A stretch of 64,000 bases of DNA from Bog-473 sp963763575 (GCA_963763575.1 CAVXPD010000017.1:62001-126000); one strand, 5' to 3'; shown: positions 33,168-42,992, counted from the stretch's first letter. Notes: generated from the letters alone by a model not told the origin. Program-made: numbers and translations.

Positions 33168-33893
33168 ATGCCAACCACGACACCAACGCCGACTCGCTCC
33201 CGTCTGCCCACCGGCGAGGAGAAGACGGTGAAGGTGCGCGCCATGTTCGACACGATCGCCCCGCGCTACGACTTGATGAACCGGGTCATGACGTTCGGTC
33301 TCGACCAGCGCTGGCGGCGCAACACCGTCGCCGCGCTGGCCCTCCCCGAGGGTGCGCGCATCCTCGACCTGGCCTGCGGCACCGGTGACCTGTCTCGCGT
33401 CGCCGTGCGCTTTAAATACCGCGTCGTCGGGGCCGACCTGAGCGCCGGCATGCTCGCCGCCAACGGTGCCGCCACCCCGCTCGTCGAGGCGGACGGCCGG
33501 CGGCTGCCTTTCGCGGCTGCGTCGTTCGACGGGCTGGTGTGCGGATACGCGCTGCGCAACTTCACCGAACTGGACGCCACCCTGGCCGAGTGCTCCCGCG
33601 TCCTGCGTGCGGGCGGGCGCCTCGCCGTGCTCGAGGTCGACGAACCGAGGTCGCCCCTTTGGCGGGTCGGCTTCGACCTGTGGTTCACCAGGGCGGTGCC
33701 CGTCCTCGGCGGTGTCCTCTCCGACCGCGAGGCCTATCGCTACCTGCCTGAGTCGGTGGCCTACCTGCCCCCGACGCCGGTCCTGCGCCGCATGCTGCTC
33801 GACGCTGGGTTCTCCGCCGTCGGGGTTCGTCCGCTCGCGGGCGGGCTGAGCCAGCTCGTGGTCGCCACGCGCGCCGGGCTACCCGACCCGTGA
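33168..33893 (+). CDS. menG: Demethylmenaquinone methyltransferase
   Basis: MenG (UbiE family) adds the last methyl group of menaquinone. The 241-residue protein has SAM motif I 'LDLACGTGDLSRVAV', the family signature 'FDTIAPRYDLMNRVMTFGLD', 'DGLVCGYALRNFTE', and 'YRYLPESVAYLP'. ATG 33168 is chosen as the start of the conserved protein. It lies 13 bases before menF. Confidence 0.94.
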   Translation: MPTTTPTPTRSRLPTGEEKTVKVRAMFDTIAPRYDLMNRVMTFGLDQRWRRNTVAALALPEGARILDLACGTGDLSRVAVRFKYRVVGADLSAGMLAANGAATPLVEADGRRLPFAAASFDGLVCGYALRNFTELDATLAECSRVLRAGGRLAVLEVDEPRSPLWRVGFDLWFTRAVPVLGGVLSDREAYRYLPESVAYLPPTPVLRRMLLDAGFSAVGVRPLAGGLSQLVVATRAGLPDP

Positions 33894-33906
33894 CCGCTCG
33901 CTCGAC

Positions 33907-35217
33907 GTGACGCCCGAGGCTGGCGGGCTCCACGCCCGGACCGTGCCCCTCGACTACGGGCCGGACGCGCTGCAGTTCGAAGCGAGCCCGACCGTGCTCT
34001 ACGACCGTCCCGGCCTCACGCTGGTCGGCTGGGGCACGGCCCGCCTGGTCGAAGCGGGGGACGCGGCGAAGGTGCTCGCGGCGATCCCGTGCGACGACGC
34101 GGTGCGCCGCCCCGGCACAGGGGTGGTGGCGCTCGGCGCACTCCCCTTTCTCGGGGCGATGGCCGGGTATCTGGTCGTCCCTCGCTTCGTCATGGGGATC
34201 GAGCGCGACGCCGAGGGGGACACGCAGCGGTGGGCGACCGTCGTCGGTCCCCATGACGAGGACCTCCCCGGCACCGACGAGCTGTTCGACGCCGTGCTCT
34301 GGCAGTACGGCACCGGTCCCGAGGCCACGGATCCGCGCCCAGTGGGCGTCGCCGGCGTCACGACCGTGCTCGACAGCGCCGGCTACGGCGACCTCGTCGC
34401 CCGCGTCGTTGCCGACATGCGTCATCCCGGGGAGCGGTTGCGCAAGGTGGTCCTGTCCCGCTCGGTGCACGTCGAGCTCAAAGGCGAGCTCGCCCTGTCC
34501 ACGGTGCTCCGCGCCCTGCGCACCGGCGAGCCTCAGTGCACCGTGTTCGCCATGCCGGTGGTAGCCGGGACGTTCTTCGGCGCCTCGCCCGAGTTGCTCG
34601 TGGCACGCCACGGCCAGCGCGTGACCTGCCACCCGCTGGCCGGGACGGTGTCGCGGGGGACCACCGCTCGCGCCGACGCCGACGCGCAGGGACGACTGGC
34701 CGGATCCGACAAGGAGCACGCCGAGCACCGTTACGTGGTGGACGACATCGCCGCCATCCTCCGCCCGTACTGCGAACAACTCACGGTGCCTGCCGAGCCC
34801 TCGCTCGTCGCGTTCCGCTCGGTGGCGCACCTGGGCACCCGGATCGTGGGCCGGTTGGCTCGGCCCGTGCCCGTGCTCGAACTGCTCGAGCGCCTCCACC
34901 CCACCCCCGCCGTCGGGGGGACGCCGCGTGACGAAGCACTAGCGGCCATCGCCGAGGGCGAGCCCGACGATCGGGGTTACTGGGCCGGCCCGATCGGGTG
35001 GACCGACGCAACCGGTGACGGCGAGTGGATGATCGGCATCCGCAGCGCCCTGCTCCACGACAGGGGCAACGCCTCGGAGGGCCAGGGCCTCACGGTGCGT
35101 GCCGGCTCCGGCATCGTGTCCGGGTCCGACCCCGACGCCGAGGCGGCGGAGACGAACGTGAAGCTCGCCACCGTCCTGGACACGGTGCTGCCGGGGGCCT
35201 CAGTGGAACTGCGGTGA
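33907..35217 (+). CDS. menF: Isochorismate synthase
   Basis: MenF converts chorismate to isochorismate, the entry to menaquinone. The 436-residue protein has the chorismate-binding core 'LRKVVLSRSVHVEL', 'FFGASPELLV', 'HPLAGTVSRG', 'HLGTRIVGRL', 'HPTPAVGGTP', and 'GPIGWTDATGDGEW'. The 'HPTPAVGG' pattern and short N-terminus fit isochorismate synthase better than TrpE, PabB or siderophore enzymes; the neighbour menG supports it. Start GTG 33907. It converges on the histidine-kinase gene with an 18-base overlap. Confidence 0.92.
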   Translation: MTPEAGGLHARTVPLDYGPDALQFEASPTVLYDRPGLTLVGWGTARLVEAGDAAKVLAAIPCDDAVRRPGTGVVALGALPFLGAMAGYLVVPRFVMGIERDAEGDTQRWATVVGPHDEDLPGTDELFDAVLWQYGTGPEATDPRPVGVAGVTTVLDSAGYGDLVARVVADMRHPGERLRKVVLSRSVHVELKGELALSTVLRALRTGEPQCTVFAMPVVAGTFFGASPELLVARHGQRVTCHPLAGTVSRGTTARADADAQGRLAGSDKEHAEHRYVVDDIAAILRPYCEQLTVPAEPSLVAFRSVAHLGTRIVGRLARPVPVLELLERLHPTPAVGGTPRDEALAAIAEGEPDDRGYWAGPIGWTDATGDGEWMIGIRSALLHDRGNASEGQGLTVRAGSGIVSGSDPDAEAAETNVKLATVLDTVLPGASVELR

Positions 35218-36777
35218 CGGCGCAGGCGGCGGTGCAGGCGCCGGCGGCACCGGCGACGCGGCGCTGCTCGCCCCCATCTGAGACACGTCCAGCGGGATCG
35301 TGACGCGCAGCGTCGCCCCCGTCGCAGCGCTGTTTCCGATCTCGCCTCGGGTCCCCACACGGCTCGCACCCACCGCCACCACCTGGGCGGACCCGCCGAG
35401 CGCCTCGGCGATGGCTCGCACGATCGCCAGCCCGAGACCGGCCCCGGCGCCCGAGCGCGAGCGGTCGCTCTGGTAGAAGCGGTCGAAGACGCGTCGCTCC
35501 TCACCGGGCGGGATCCCCGGCCCGTCGTCGGCCACCTCGATGAAGCCCATCCGCCCCACCACGCCCGTCGAGACCTGCACCGTCGTGCCCGCCGGGGTAT
35601 GAGCCAACGCGTTGCCGACGAGGTTGTGCGCCACCTGGGCCAGGCGCTCGGCGTCACCGATCACGACCACTGCGGTGCCCGGCACCAGAACCACGTCATG
35701 GTCGTGGGGCACCGCGTTCGTGTCGCCCACGGCGTCGACGCAGATGCGCTGCAGGTCGACCGGCTCGGCGCGCAACGGGCGCCCGCGGTCGAGCTCGGCC
35801 AAGAGCAACAGGTCCTCGACCAGGCCACCCATGCGGGTGGCCTCCTCCTCTATGCGGTTCAGCGCCTTGCGCCGCCCCGCCTCGTCGGCGAAGCCGCCCC
35901 GGCGCAACAGCTCGGCGTAGCCGCGGATGGAGGTCAGGGGCGTCCGCAGCTCGTGCGACGCGTCGGCCACGAACTGGCGCAGCCGGTCCTCTGAGGCGGC
36001 CTTCTCGGCGAACGCGCCCTCGATCTGGCCCAGCATCTTGTTGAGCGCCGAGCCCAGCCGACCCACCTCGGTCGCCGGGTTCTCCTCGGGCACGCGCCGG
36101 GTCAGATCGCCCGAGGCGATGGCGTCGGCCGTCCCGGCCATCTGGCGCAGCGGGCGCAGCCCGCGCCGCACCACCACCAACGCCAGACCGCCCATTGCCA
36201 CGAGCACCGCCAGGCTGGCGAGGATCTCGACGTTGCGCAGCGAGCTGAGCGTGTCGTTCGTGGGGTTCAAAGACAGCGAGGTGACGAGCACCCCTTGGGG
36301 GACGGTCACAGCGATCGTGCGGTACTCCCCGTCGGGGTCCCCCTCGGCGCCGAGCACGACGGCGTCCGGGTCGGGCCGGAACGTGCCGGCGTAGCGCCCG
36401 GCGCGCACGCCCTGGCGGAGGCGGTAGACGTCGGGCACCTGCTGGACGGGGATGTCCTTGGTCAGGACCGGTGCGGGGTCCGGCTTCCTCGGAGACCCCG
36501 ACGGCCGGCGCAGGATCACGTTGCCCGAGCGGTCGAGAACGACCACGTAGACGTCCGTCGAGACCCGCCGGGACAAGCTCGTCTCGCTCAGCGGCAGCTT
36601 CCGCTCCGCCGCGAAGTTCATGTAGTTGAACGCCAGCGCCTCGTCCTGGGCCAATGTCGAGTCTGTCCGGCCGAAGAGGAAGGAGCGCACCGAGGCGTAG
36701 GTCACGAAGTCGGCGATGACGAGGCCGATCACCAACAACAGCGCCATGATGGCGACGAGCCGCTTCTGGAGGCTCAT
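35200..36777 (-). CDS. Sensor histidine kinase
   Basis: A 525-residue membrane kinase. TM1 is about 7-27, an extracellular sensor region follows (28-183), TM2 is about 184-204, then HAMP (205-257), HisKA with phosphorylated H275 in 'DASHELRTPL', and an HATPase_c domain with 'NLVGNALAHTP', 'DDGPGIP' and 'GAGLGLAIV'. The tail is Ala/Pro-rich. The signal is unknown. ATG 36777 overlaps the regulator stop (ATGA), so the two are co-translated. Confidence 0.95.
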   Translation of the reverse strand: MSLQKRLVAIMALLLVIGLVIADFVTYASVRSFLFGRTDSTLAQDEALAFNYMNFAAERKLPLSETSLSRRVSTDVYVVVLDRSGNVILRRPSGSPRKPDPAPVLTKDIPVQQVPDVYRLRQGVRAGRYAGTFRPDPDAVVLGAEGDPDGEYRTIAVTVPQGVLVTSLSLNPTNDTLSSLRNVEILASLAVLVAMGGLALVVVRRGLRPLRQMAGTADAIASGDLTRRVPEENPATEVGRLGSALNKMLGQIEGAFAEKAASEDRLRQFVADASHELRTPLTSIRGYAELLRRGGFADEAGRRKALNRIEEEATRMGGLVEDLLLLAELDRGRPLRAEPVDLQRICVDAVGDTNAVPHDHDVVLVPGTAVVVIGDAERLAQVAHNLVGNALAHTPAGTTVQVSTGVVGRMGFIEVADDGPGIPPGEERRVFDRFYQSDRSRSGAGAGLGLAIVRAIAEALGGSAQVVAVGASRVGTRGEIGNSAATGATLRVTIPLDVSQMGASSAASPVPPAPAPPPAPSPQFH

Positions 36778-37478
36778 CCTTCTCGAGGCAGGCGAAGGGT
36801 GTAGCCGACGCGGCGGATCGTGTGGATCAACGCGGGCTCCCGGTCGTCGATCTTCTTGCGGACGTAACTGATGTAGGTCTCGACGATGTTGGGGTCACCG
36901 CGGAACTCGAATCCCCACACGTTGTCGAGCAGCTCGGACTTTGAGATCACCCGGCGCGCGTTCTCGAGCAGGTACCGCAAGAGGTTGAACTCTGTGGCAG
37001 TGAGGTCTATCGGATCCTCGTCGCGCCACACCTCGTGGGTGTCGACGTTCATCACGAGGTCGGCGAAGCGAAGGATGGCGGCGTCGGAGGCCGCCATCTC
37101 GCCGGCCCGACGCAGGATGGCTCCGACGCGCGCCATCACTTCCTCCACGCTGAAGGGCTTGGTGACGTAGTCGTCGCCCATGCTGAGGCCTTCGACCTTG
37201 TCCTGGGTGGCGTCGCGGGCGGTGAGGAAGACGATCGGCATCTGCTCCCCGCGGTTGCGCAGGCGACGGCACACCTCGGTGCCATTGAAGTCGGGCAGCA
37301 TGACGTCGAGCATCACGAGGTTGGGGCGGAACGAGCGCACCTGCTCCATCGCCTCCGCTCCCGTCGCCGCGACGCAGACCTGATAGCCCTCGAAGGTCAA
37401 CGCGGCCGACAGCAGCTCGGCGATGTTGGGCTCGTCGTCGACGACCAGGATCCGCGGGGCGCCGGTGTCGAGGGCCAC
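36774..37478 (-). CDS. OmpR-family response regulator
   Basis: A 234-residue regulator, partner of the downstream kinase. Receiver domain: acidic pair in 'LVVDDEPNI', phospho-acceptor D58 in 'LVMLDVMLPDFNG', Thr in 'FLTARDA', Lys in 'VTKPFS'. The C-terminal winged helix has 'DLTATEFNLLRYLLEN' and 'RRVGYTLRL'. It resembles mycobacterial TrcR/PrrA-type regulators, but an exact orthologue cannot be assigned. Start GTG 37478. Confidence 0.95.
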   Translation of the reverse strand: MALDTGAPRILVVDDEPNIAELLSAALTFEGYQVCVAATGAEAMEQVRSFRPNLVMLDVMLPDFNGTEVCRRLRNRGEQMPIVFLTARDATQDKVEGLSMGDDYVTKPFSVEEVMARVGAILRRAGEMAASDAAILRFADLVMNVDTHEVWRDEDPIDLTATEFNLLRYLLENARRVISKSELLDNVWGFEFRGDPNIVETYISYVRKKIDDREPALIHTIRRVGYTLRLPREG

Positions 37479-37504
37479 CCCTCAGTCCCCCCGGTGTCGC
37501 ATGG

Positions 37505-38374
37505 TCACGCCGAGGGCACCGGGTCTCCGGCGTCGGAATGACCCGAAGAGCCGTTGCCGCTGGGGTTGTACCGGGCGTCCGGCGCACGGCGGCGGCCGCC
37601 ACGGCCATCACCCGAGCCCGAGCCCGAGCCCGACCCCGACCGGCGGCCGGCGCGGCGCAACCCATGGACGATCCGGCCCGCGCCCCACCAGGTCACGAGC
37701 GCCAGCGCCTCGAACACGATGAACGACGACATCTTCGACTCGCCCGCCGCCCGGTCGACGAAGCTGATCGGTACCTCGGTGATGACGGCGCCGTGTTGCT
37801 TGGACCGGTAGGTCATCTCGATCTGGAAGCCGTAACCCTCGGCCCGGACGCGCTCGAGGTCGAGCTGGCGCAAGATCCGCGCCGAATAGCAGCGGAACCC
37901 CGCCGTCGAGTCGGCCACGCCCAGCCCCAGCACGACCGACGCGTAGATGTTGCCGCCCCGCGACAGCAGGTGCCGGTGCCAGGCCCAGTTCGGGATTGAG
38001 CCCCCCTCGATGTACCGCGAGCCGATCGACACGTCGTACCCCGCGGCGATCGGCGCCACCAGCCCCGGCAGCGCCGCCGGGTCGTGCGAGAAGTCGGCGT
38101 CGATCTCGACGAACGCGTCGTAGCCACGGTCGAGGCCCCAGGCGAAGCCGGCCCGGTAGGCGCTGCCCAGGCCGGACTTCTCGGTCCGTCGCAGCAGGTG
38201 CGCGTCGGGCAATCCGGCGGCCGCCGCCTCGACCAGGTCGGCCGTGCCGTCGGGGCTGCCGTCGTCGACCACGAGGACGCCCGCCTCGGGCAGGCACTCG
38301 TGGATCCGGCACAGCATCCGCTCGATGTTCTCGGACTCGTTGTAAGTCGGAATGACGACCAGCGGACGCATCAT
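37505..38374 (-). CDS. Polyprenol monophosphomannose synthase-like GT2
   Basis: A 289-residue family 2 glycosyltransferase like the Ppm1/DPM1 catalytic domain, which moves mannose from GDP-mannose to polyprenol phosphate for cell-envelope lipoglycans. Seen: 'VVIPTYNESENI', 'VVDDGSPDGTADL', the DxD-like 'EIDADFSHDP', 'YVSIGSRY'-like 'VSIGSRYIEGGSI', and 'FVDRAAGESKMS'. The C-terminal 50 residues are a Gly/Ser/Arg tail coded by tandem hexanucleotides (37613-37640). The GT87 mannosyltransferase at 42 kb would be a natural user of its product. Confidence 0.88.
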   Translation of the reverse strand: MMRPLVVIPTYNESENIERMLCRIHECLPEAGVLVVDDGSPDGTADLVEAAAAGLPDAHLLRRTEKSGLGSAYRAGFAWGLDRGYDAFVEIDADFSHDPAALPGLVAPIAAGYDVSIGSRYIEGGSIPNWAWHRHLLSRGGNIYASVVLGLGVADSTAGFRCYSARILRQLDLERVRAEGYGFQIEMTYRSKQHGAVITEVPISFVDRAAGESKMSSFIVFEALALVTWWGAGRIVHGLRRAGRRSGSGSGSGSGDGRGGRRRAPDARYNPSGNGSSGHSDAGDPVPSA

Positions 38375-38508
38375 TTGACATCTTAGGGGAGCCCACCGCG
38401 CCGACTCCGGGCACTACCGGCGCGGCGGCCGTGCCCGTTTCTGCCCCCGAACAGGGCCTTTGAACACGTAAGCCCATTTCTTATCTAGCGCTCAGGCCTC
38501 CGCCTCGC

Positions 38509-39693
38509 TCAGCTGTCCGGGGGCCCGCGCAGGGTCTCGGTCAGCTCCCCGTGCACCTCCTCCGGCCACACGACCGCGTCCGGGCCCTTGCGCAGCTCCC
38601 GGATGATCACCTGGATGGCGCCGCCGAAGGGGATGCCGATCAGGGCGCCGACGAACGCGCCGAGGCCGCCGGCCACCCGGCCGCCCAGGCTCGCGCCGAC
38701 GAGGACGGCGATGAGCACCCAGAAGGGGTTGAGCCGCACCGTCTTGCTCATGATGACCGGGTTGAGGACATGGTTCTCCAGCTGCTGGTACGCCAAGAAG
38801 ACGATCAGCATGACGATGCCCGCCGGCACCGAGTGGATCGCCGCGATGATGACGACCGGCACCCCGGCCAGCAGTCCACCGACGAGCGGCAACAGGTCGA
38901 CCAGGGCGACGAAGACACCGAGCAACAGCGCGAACGGGACGCCCAAGATGGCGAGGGTGGTGCCCGAAATCACGCCGGCGATCACCGACGTCAACCCGTT
39001 CCCCAGCATGTAGCCGGTGACCGATCGGATGGACTCGTCGACCACGCGGCGCAGGCGGTCGGCCGTGTGGGGGCGGAACACGCCGAGGAGGCCCTGCCAC
39101 ATGCGCGGCGCTTCGAGCATGGTGAAGAAGGTCAAGATCGCGATCGTCACGATGGCAACGATCGTGGAGACGGCGGCGGCCCCCACCGAGAAGGCGGTGG
39201 CCGGCTTGAGGACCTTGGTGATCTGCGAGGCGAGCTTCGACGAGCTTTCGGAGAGGTATTTCTGTAGGTGGAAGCGGTAGACGAGGCGGCCGAGCCAGCC
39301 GTGGCCCTGCTTGGCCTGCTTGACGAGGGTGGGGATTTCCTTGCCGAAGTGCTCGGCGGCCGTCACGAGTGGTGAGGTGAACAGGTAGACGAGACCGATG
39401 AGGGCTGCGGCTCCGAGCAGGAACACGACCAGCGTGGCCCCCCCGTGGCTCATCTTGAGGTGCTTCTTGAGCGCGCGGGTTGCCGGCGTGAACAGCAGCG
39501 TGATGAAGAAGGCGACGACGACGTACAGCACGATCGTGCGCAGGACCCACAAGCCGAGGATCACGGCGGCGTTGAGGTCGAGCAGGCCGATCACCACGGC
39601 GACGGTCACCACGATGGTGCCGAGCGGAATCCCGCGTCGGTCTGCGCTCCCCGCGATCCTGGAACGCCACGTGGGTGGAGCCTCGGGCGCCAT
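38509..39693 (-). CDS. AI-2E family transporter (UPF0118)
   Basis: A 394-residue membrane protein with about eight helices in the AI-2E/UPF0118 pattern: two N-terminal helices, a 'LLFTPATRALKKHL' region, a long amphipathic stretch, then 'SVTGYMLGNGLTSVIAGV', 'LLPLVGGLLAGVPVV' and 'NPVIMSKTVRLNPFWVLIAVL'. Members export small molecules or exchange ions; AI-2 export is proven only for few, so the substrate is open. ATG 39693 begins the conserved protein. It is divergent from the next gene. Confidence 0.9.
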   Translation of the reverse strand: MAPEAPPTWRSRIAGSADRRGIPLGTIVVTVAVVIGLLDLNAAVILGLWVLRTIVLYVVVAFFITLLFTPATRALKKHLKMSHGGATLVVFLLGAAALIGLVYLFTSPLVTAAEHFGKEIPTLVKQAKQGHGWLGRLVYRFHLQKYLSESSSKLASQITKVLKPATAFSVGAAAVSTIVAIVTIAILTFFTMLEAPRMWQGLLGVFRPHTADRLRRVVDESIRSVTGYMLGNGLTSVIAGVISGTTLAILGVPFALLLGVFVALVDLLPLVGGLLAGVPVVIIAAIHSVPAGIVMLIVFLAYQQLENHVLNPVIMSKTVRLNPFWVLIAVLVGASLGGRVAGGLGAFVGALIGIPFGGAIQVIIRELRKGPDAVVWPEEVHGELTETLRGPPDS

Positions 39694-39756
39694 GGGCCAC
39701 AGCTTGGCAGCTGGAGCCGCCGAGAATGCGGTTCCTGAGGCCGGGGACGTGCAAGC

Positions 39757-40860
39757 ATGAGCGGGATGGACCAGGTGGAACCGGGGAAACCCGGGGGTCA
39801 GCCCCCGGACTCGCCACCTCCGGAACCAGCAAGGACCAAACGCCAGTGGATGCCGCGAAACGTCCGGATCGCGCTGATGATCCTGCTGCTTTTCTTCATC
39901 GGCGAGTACATCCTCCTCCCCGAGCTCGCCAGCGCGCGGCGGGAGCTGCACCAGTTGACCCATCTCAACTTTCTCTGGCTCATCCTCGGCGCGCTGTTGG
40001 AGGTCGGTGCGCTCTTGGCCTACGCCGAGTTGACCCGCACCGTCCTGAGCCCCGACGCACCATCCCGGTTTCGCGTGTTCCGCATCAACATGTGGGCGCT
40101 CGCAGTGAGCCATACGCTCCCCGGGGGGACGGTGCCGGGGACGGCCGCCAGCTATCGGCTGCTCACCCAGTCGAACGTCTCGGGCAGCACGGCCGCCTTC
40201 GGCCTGGCCGTGCAGGGCATCGGCTCGGCGGTGGTGCTCAACCTGATCTTCTGGTTCTCGTTGCTCATCTCCATCCCGCTCAAGGGCTACAACCCGCTCT
40301 ACGGCTTCGCGGCCATCCTCGGCGTGCTGCTGCTGTCGATCTTCGCCGGCATCGTGTTCCTCTTGACCCGGGGCGAACGCCAGGCCGCCGTGTTCGTGAA
40401 GAAGGTGGCCGATCGGGTCCCCTTCGTGCCGGCCGAGAAGGTGACCTCGCAGATCCAGAAGGTGGCCGACCGGATGAAGATCCTGTCCACGAGCTCGGAG
40501 CTGCTGACCCGGGCCGGCATCTGGGCCGCCGCCAACTGGCTCCTCGACGCCGCCTCTCTCTGGGTCTTCCTCTTCGCCTTCGGCTCGGCCGTCAACCCCA
40601 TCGACGTGCTGGTCGCTTACGGCCTGGCCAATATCCTCGCCGTGATCCCAATCACACCGAGCGGGCTCGGGGTGATCGAGCTGACCATCGTCGCGGTGCT
40701 CAAGGGCTTCGGTGTCCCCGGCGGAGTGGCCGCAGCGGGCGTCTTGAGCTGGCGTCTGGTCAACTTCTGGCTCCCCATCCCATTCGGCGGGGCGTCGTAC
40801 CTCTCGCTGCGGTTCGGGCACCGCCGGGCCACGGCGGGTCCCAATGCGGTCACCCCCTGA
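39757..40860 (+). CDS. LPG-synthase-like membrane protein (UPF0104)
   Basis: A 367-residue protein with about eight membrane helices of the UPF0104/AglD family (the flippase-like half of MprF). It shows 'HTLPGGTVPGTAASYRLL', 'LAVQGIGSAVVLNL' and the signature 'VIPITPSGLGVIELT'. Residues 1-32 are Pro/Gln-rich and cytosolic. The aminoacyl-transfer domain of MprF is absent, so a lipid transport or glycolipid role is more likely. Placed among envelope glycosylation genes. Confidence 0.85.
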   Translation: MSGMDQVEPGKPGGQPPDSPPPEPARTKRQWMPRNVRIALMILLLFFIGEYILLPELASARRELHQLTHLNFLWLILGALLEVGALLAYAELTRTVLSPDAPSRFRVFRINMWALAVSHTLPGGTVPGTAASYRLLTQSNVSGSTAAFGLAVQGIGSAVVLNLIFWFSLLISIPLKGYNPLYGFAAILGVLLLSIFAGIVFLLTRGERQAAVFVKKVADRVPFVPAEKVTSQIQKVADRMKILSTSSELLTRAGIWAAANWLLDAASLWVFLFAFGSAVNPIDVLVAYGLANILAVIPITPSGLGVIELTIVAVLKGFGVPGGVAAAGVLSWRLVNFWLPIPFGGASYLSLRFGHRRATAGPNAVTP

Positions 40861-40918
40861 GCCAACCAAGGGGACGGCGTCGACCGTCCGCCGGCACGCG
40901 CCCGCAGGTGAGCCGCTG

Positions 40919-41734
40919 ATGCGCGTCGGCCGGCCATCGGTCACGGCGCGCTGGGTGGCGGCCCACCGCGACCGCCTGGCGCGCTCGCGGCCCTCGACAC
41001 CGTCGGGCGACCAACGCGGGGAGCACGCGCTTTCACGCGACGTCAGTGGCATCTTCGCCGTCCCGGTCGGCCGTCCCACCGGCTTGGCACAGCGCACGGC
41101 GTTCATCGACAACGAGGTCGCCGGCGCCCTCAGCCGCGGCGTGACACAGCTGGTGGTCGTCGGTGCGGGCTACGACGGACGGGCGCTGCGCTTCGCGGGT
41201 GATGCCACCCGCTGGTGGGAGGTCGACCTCGCAGGCACCCAGCAGGACAAGCGTCGCCGGCTCGGTGCCCTCGGCGTGACCACCGAACACGTGACCTTCG
41301 TGCCGCTGAATCTCCTGACCGATGACCTCGGCGCCGCGCTCGAGGCCCGGGGCCACGACGCCACGGTGCCCTCGCTCTTCGTGTGCGAGGGACTGTTCAG
41401 CTACCTGACCCTCGAGGTCGTCGCCACGCTCTGCGCGACCCTGCGCGATCGGGCCTCCGCGGGCTCGGTGCTCGTGTCGACGTATCTGGTGATCCCAGAG
41501 GTCCAAGGACGCGGTGGGCCGGTCCTGCGTGGCGTCATGGACCAGCTCCTCCGCGTCATCGGCGAGCCACGGCGCAGCGAGTTCCTCCCGGGCGACGCCG
41601 AGAAGCTCATGGTGGTGACGGGATGGCGCCCGGCCCGCTCGCAGCGCTCCCCCGCCTCCTGGCTCGGGCGGGGCTCCCACCTTCTTGCGCTCGCGGCCGA
41701 GCCGGCGCCGGAGCCCGGATCAGCTCGGCTCTGA
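40919..41734 (+). CDS. SAM-dependent methyltransferase, TIGR00027/SAV2177 type
   Basis: A 271-residue member of the PPM/leucine carboxyl methyltransferase-like family that is expanded in actinobacteria. 'FIDNEVAGALSRG', 'QLVVVGAGYDGRALRF' (SAM site), 'WWEVDLAGTQQDKR' and 'FVCEGLFSYLTLE' are typical. Substrates of this family are mostly unknown. ATG 40919 is preferred because AGGTGA stands 7 bases upstream; ATG 40844, overlapping the previous gene, is the alternative. Confidence 0.85.
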   Translation: MRVGRPSVTARWVAAHRDRLARSRPSTPSGDQRGEHALSRDVSGIFAVPVGRPTGLAQRTAFIDNEVAGALSRGVTQLVVVGAGYDGRALRFAGDATRWWEVDLAGTQQDKRRRLGALGVTTEHVTFVPLNLLTDDLGAALEARGHDATVPSLFVCEGLFSYLTLEVVATLCATLRDRASAGSVLVSTYLVIPEVQGRGGPVLRGVMDQLLRVIGEPRRSEFLPGDAEKLMVVTGWRPARSQRSPASWLGRGSHLLALAAEPAPEPGSARL

Positions 41735-41755
41735 GCCGGCGCACCGGCGACGGCG

Positions 41756-42985
41756 CTATCCGATGCCGAGCGGTCCCATCGCGCGCCGGCGCCGCAGGGC
41801 GGGTCGCGTCAGCGGAGTCCGGAAGACGCGCACGCCGGCACCCACGACCAGGCCGATGAACAGCAGCACATACGCGTCCGACACCGGGATGAACCAGCCG
41901 CCGCCGGCAAAGGTGACGCTGGGTCCGTGCGGCACCCACCACACGGGCGCGGCCCAGAACAAGACCGCCACGGCCAGGGCCAACCATTCGCCGTAGCGGG
42001 GCCGGTCCGGAGCGAGCGCCAACCACGCGACCAGCAACACCACCCAGATGAAGTGGTGCGACCACGACACCGGGCTGGCCAGCGACTCGGTGGCCTCGAC
42101 CACCAGCAGGCCGAAGAGAGGCGACGATCGCCTGTAGGCGGCCGCGGCCACGACGAGGCCGATGCCGCCCACCGTGAGCACGATCACAAACGTGGTGGGG
42201 GAGGTCACCCTGTGGCCGACCATCCGCTCGAACGCGCCGAGTACGCCCTGGTTCCCGATCCACGAGAGCATGCCGGCCCGCTGCGGGTCGCGGACGTAAT
42301 GGGTCCAGTACGCCCACGAGGTCGAGGCGTTGACGGACACCGCCACCAGCGCCGCCGCGAGGAACGACGCCGTGGCGCGCAGACCCGCTCTCCCCTGGCG
42401 GGTCAGCAACAGGTACGGGATCAAGATGATCGGCGTCACCTTGATGGCGGCCGCCAGGCCCACCAGGATCCCCCGCGGAATGGGTAGGTCGAGGGTCAAG
42501 TCGGCCACGACCATGAGGGCGAGGATGATGTTCACCTGGCCGAGCAGGAACGTCTGGCGCACCGGGTCGAACAGCACGACTGGCACCAAGAGGACGAGCG
42601 CCCACCACATGATGGTGCGGCGATCCAGCTGATCGCACACGGCGCGCAGGCACACGGCGACGAGCGCGCACACCGCGGCGAGGTTGAGCCACGAGAACAC
42701 CACCTCTGCCACCTGCATCGGCGCGTGGGCGAAGGGGGAGAACAACAACGCGGAGAACGGCGGGTAGGTGAAGCCGAGGCCGTCCTTGGCGAGCGTGACG
42801 CTGAAGAGCCTGTCGCCGGTCGCGTGCGCACCGCCGAGCAGGTACGTGCTCAGGTCGATCTGCTGGTGCACCAGGGCCAGGACGGTCACCCCGATGAACG
42901 CCGCGGCACCCGACACCGTGGGCCACAGCCAGCCTCGGGCCGATGCAATCCCACGCATACGCGGCGCCAGGGAACTGCTCGTCAC
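41756..42985 (-). CDS. GT87-family polyprenol-dependent mannosyltransferase
   Basis: A 409-residue integral membrane glycosyltransferase of the GT87/DUF2029 type, which transfers mannose from polyprenol-phosphate-mannose outside the membrane (PimE-like). About ten helices are visible; family points are 'LAKDGLGFTYPPFSALLF', 'GQVNIILALMVV', 'AAAIKVTPIILIPYLL' and 'WSHHFIWVV'. GTG 42985 is chosen because TACGAT lies 7 bases upstream, a leaderless promoter arrangement. Confidence 0.85.
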   Translation of the reverse strand: MTSSSLAPRMRGIASARGWLWPTVSGAAAFIGVTVLALVHQQIDLSTYLLGGAHATGDRLFSVTLAKDGLGFTYPPFSALLFSPFAHAPMQVAEVVFSWLNLAAVCALVAVCLRAVCDQLDRRTIMWWALVLLVPVVLFDPVRQTFLLGQVNIILALMVVADLTLDLPIPRGILVGLAAAIKVTPIILIPYLLLTRQGRAGLRATASFLAAALVAVSVNASTSWAYWTHYVRDPQRAGMLSWIGNQGVLGAFERMVGHRVTSPTTFVIVLTVGGIGLVVAAAAYRRSSPLFGLLVVEATESLASPVSWSHHFIWVVLLVAWLALAPDRPRYGEWLALAVAVLFWAAPVWWVPHGPSVTFAGGGWFIPVSDAYVLLFIGLVVGAGVRVFRTPLTRPALRRRRAMGPLGIG

Positions 42986-42992
42986 GCCGCGG

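Noticed and set aside
37613..37640. Hexanucleotide repeat as a separate regulatory element
   Set aside because: It lies within the glycosyltransferase C-terminus and simply encodes its Gly/Ser tail.
39694..41112. Minus-strand N-terminal extension of the AI-2E transporter gene
   Set aside because: It is antisense to two real plus-strand genes and of Glu/Arg/Gln/His-rich shadow composition; the conserved protein starts at 39693.
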